A stretch of DNA of 64,000 nt. It comes from an uncultured Clostridia bacterium (GTDB taxonomy: Bacteria; Bacillota; Clostridia; Christensenellales; UBA1242). The position numbers and the translations under genes were made by a program. The DNA lies in contig CAKVHY010000005.1 in the NCBI GenBank assembly GCA_934754335.1, positions 1 through 64,000 on the forward strand. Reading direction: 5' to 3'. Positions 62,813-64,000 of the stretch are shown piece after piece (the stretch's first letter is position 1; the number at the start of each line of letters is the position of its first letter). The notes beneath the pieces were generated by a model. It was given only the letters and a program-made list of their open reading frames with translations, was not told where the DNA came from and did not search any database.

Positions 62813-62841
62813 CAAAAAACAGTTCCTCGAAACCGAGAAAC
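62813..62841 (-). terminator. Terminator of the 62851-63396 gene
   Basis: On the minus strand GTTTCTCG and CGAGGAAC pair around GTTT and are followed by TGTTTTTT. Confidence 0.8.
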
Positions 62842-62850
62842 CGCTTTAAT

Positions 62851-63396
62851 TTATCTTCTTTCTTGATACATATACAAGATTGCATAAACAATACCTGCAA
62901 TTAATAGGAATAGTCCGAAAGCAACTGATCCGCTAACACCTGCAAGACCGCCAATTGAGATAGAGGTCATCTTTCCAGGAACAATGAAACCAAAGATCAT
63001 TGTAACTATAGAACCAAGACCTAGAACCAATGCACAGATTTTGTTAAGAAGCCCTAAACGGATATGTAAAATATCTAAAAGGCTAAATACAAGACAACCT
63101 GCAGCAGCAATCATTGTAACGAAATAACACCAACCATATGCACCAGTAACGAATGCGGATTCGTCACCTTGAAGCAAACTATAAAGTGCTTTACCGCCAC
63201 CAGTTAAACCGCTAGCATCTGATGCGAAAATACTTCCAATGTTGTCTGTTCCCACCATAGATGTGGTTGAAGATCTGCCTAGCAATGTACCTGTGTACTT
63301 AAGCATTGGAATAAACAATGTAATAAGTACTGCCACCGCCATCAACATTAGAATAATATCCATAATCATTCTAGAGTTATCCTTCTTTCTTGCCAT
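62851..63396 (-). CDS. Hypothetical four-segment membrane protein
   Basis: A 181-residue protein with hydrophobic segments at about 10-30, 80-105, 110-135 and 150-172. A Ser/Thr/Gly-rich loop (SSTTSMVGTDNIGSIFASDA) lies between the first and second. No family is recognised. AGGAGG precedes the ATG. It lies 35 bp behind the YhhN-like gene in the same direction, so the two may be co-transcribed. Confidence 0.75.
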   Translation of the reverse strand: MARKKDNSRMIMDIILMLMAVAVLITLFIPMLKYTGTLLGRSSTTSMVGTDNIGSIFASDASGLTGGGKALYSLLQGDESAFVTGAYGWCYFVTMIAAAGCLVFSLLDILHIRLGLLNKICALVLGLGSIVTMIFGFIVPGKMTSISIGGLAGVSGSVAFGLFLLIAGIVYAILYMYQERR

Positions 63397-63431
63397 AAGT
63401 AATCCTCCTTTATAAATTTATTTACATTTTG

Positions 63432-64000
63432 CTATATTAATGGATAGCAAAAGATAAATACAGCAATAAGTATCTGACCTAAGTAATAGATACTATGGTT
63501 AAGAATATGCAATGTTTTACTATCTTGTTTTCCGCCAAAATATTGCAAAGACAAAACCATATCGGAAACAAGTATTGCAAATAATCCGCCCGCCATAATG
63601 AATAGGCTTGGCATACTAAATGCTAGAATAACAGCAAATGCTGTTACAAAAATCAATATGAATGTGTACAAAGTGCTATGAATAAAGAACTCACCGAAGT
63701 CTAATTTCATAACTTTTTTAGATAGTGCCATTATTAGGATTGTACCAACGCAAGCAATTCCCACTGCTATCATAAAAGGAACTGTGGTTTCAATATTTTT
63801 CGTATCTAGAATTAAATTTATTGCAGTGAAATACAAGATATGACCTAGCCCAAACGCTAGCATTCCATAAGGCAAATAAATATTTGCGTCGTCTTTATAA
63901 ACCACCTTTAATTCAAGCAGGATATCTCCAATTAGCCCACATATTAAGCCAAGCAGAATTAGAATAAAATCGCCCATGCTCGCTCCCAATTGAGTTAACG
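63432..64000 (-). CDS. YhhN/TMEM86-family membrane protein (5' end outside the window)
   Basis: At least 185 residues with six or so hydrophobic segments. Landmarks of the YhhN family are GLIGDILLE, FGLGHILYF, ILVSDMVLSLQYF and HSIYYLGQILIA near the end. Relatives act as lysoplasmalogenases or are of unknown role. The frame stays open to the window edge and the first membrane segment of the family is missing, so the true start lies beyond; a TTG at 63989 and an in-frame ATG 12 bp further in are unlikely starts. Confidence 0.7.
   Translation of the reverse strand, partial: LTQLGASMGDFILILLGLICGLIGDILLELKVVYKDDANIYLPYGMLAFGLGHILYFTAINLILDTKNIETTVPFMIAVGIACVGTILIMALSKKVMKLDFGEFFIHSTLYTFILIFVTAFAVILAFSMPSLFIMAGGLFAILVSDMVLSLQYFGGKQDSKTLHILNHSIYYLGQILIAVFIFCYPLI

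Overview
The window is AT-rich DNA from an anaerobic, spore-forming bacterium of the Clostridia type (Bacillota), probably an uncultured gut lineage. The evidence is a GerA-type germinant receptor operon, a collagen-like protein of the spore-surface kind, a three-subunit NADH-linked [FeFe] hydrogenase, pyruvate formate-lyase with its activase, strong AGGAGG-type ribosome binding sites, TTGACA/TATAAT promoters and many Rho-independent terminators. Species and genus cannot be read from the sequence.

Layout. 1-275 holds two tandem copies of a GC-richer structured repeat, which recurs at 23.4 kb. 276-3376 (minus) is an ABC exporter operon ending in a GNAT acetyltransferase. 3.5-7.9 kb carries small genes: a 35-residue microprotein with its own terminator, a zinc-ribbon protein, a collagen-like protein, four small HTH genes or remnants (two are a tandem duplication), a DUF421 membrane protein and an unknown gene pair. 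8.0-13.8 kb has asnS, a ZIP metal transporter, an XRE regulator translationally coupled to an HD-TGS protein related to Rel/SpoT but lacking a recognisable synthetase domain, and a HAD phosphatase whose mRNA looks leaderless. 13.9-19.0 kb (minus) is an operon of unknown function led by a 1203-residue protein with long Pro/Gly/Ser/Thr/Ala repeats, followed by a separate unknown gene.

19.2-23.3 kb (plus) is the hydrogenase operon, in the order NuoE-like, NuoF-like, [FeFe] catalytic subunit. Together with pflAB at 55.9-58.9 kb it points to fermentative metabolism: pyruvate goes to acetyl-CoA and formate, and reducing equivalents are released as H2. 23.3-26.0 kb is an accessory island. It contains a structured non-coding stretch, a two-gene operon pairing a DUF402 nucleotide phosphatase with a divergent nucleoside-diphosphate-kinase-like protein, a probable transposase relic and matching hairpins at both ends. 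26.0-31.9 kb holds galE, greA, small unknown genes, a trmL-ribokinase-nucleoside hydrolase operon and tRNA-Leu(CAA) preceded by 93-bp tandem repeats.

32.2-48.8 kb (minus) is one 16.7-kb gene for a 5556-residue surface protein built of InlB/Flg_new-type repeats and GLUG-like beta-helix modules, with a Cys/His-rich tail. Diverging from it, across an AT-rich region with long palindromes, is a lone VirB4-family ATPase gene. 52.0-55.8 kb is the gerAA-gerAB-gerAC operon. 59.2-60.5 kb is metK under a complete SAM-I riboswitch. 60.6-61.5 kb has a candidate stand-alone small RNA with its own promoter and terminator, then an array of repeated terminators. The window ends with rpsF-ssb-rpsR and two membrane-protein genes, the last running off the edge.

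The most novel-looking items are the DUF402/NDK-like pair, the small RNA next to metK, the dispersed structured repeat, the giant protein beside the VirB4-like ATPase, and the HD-TGS/XRE pair.
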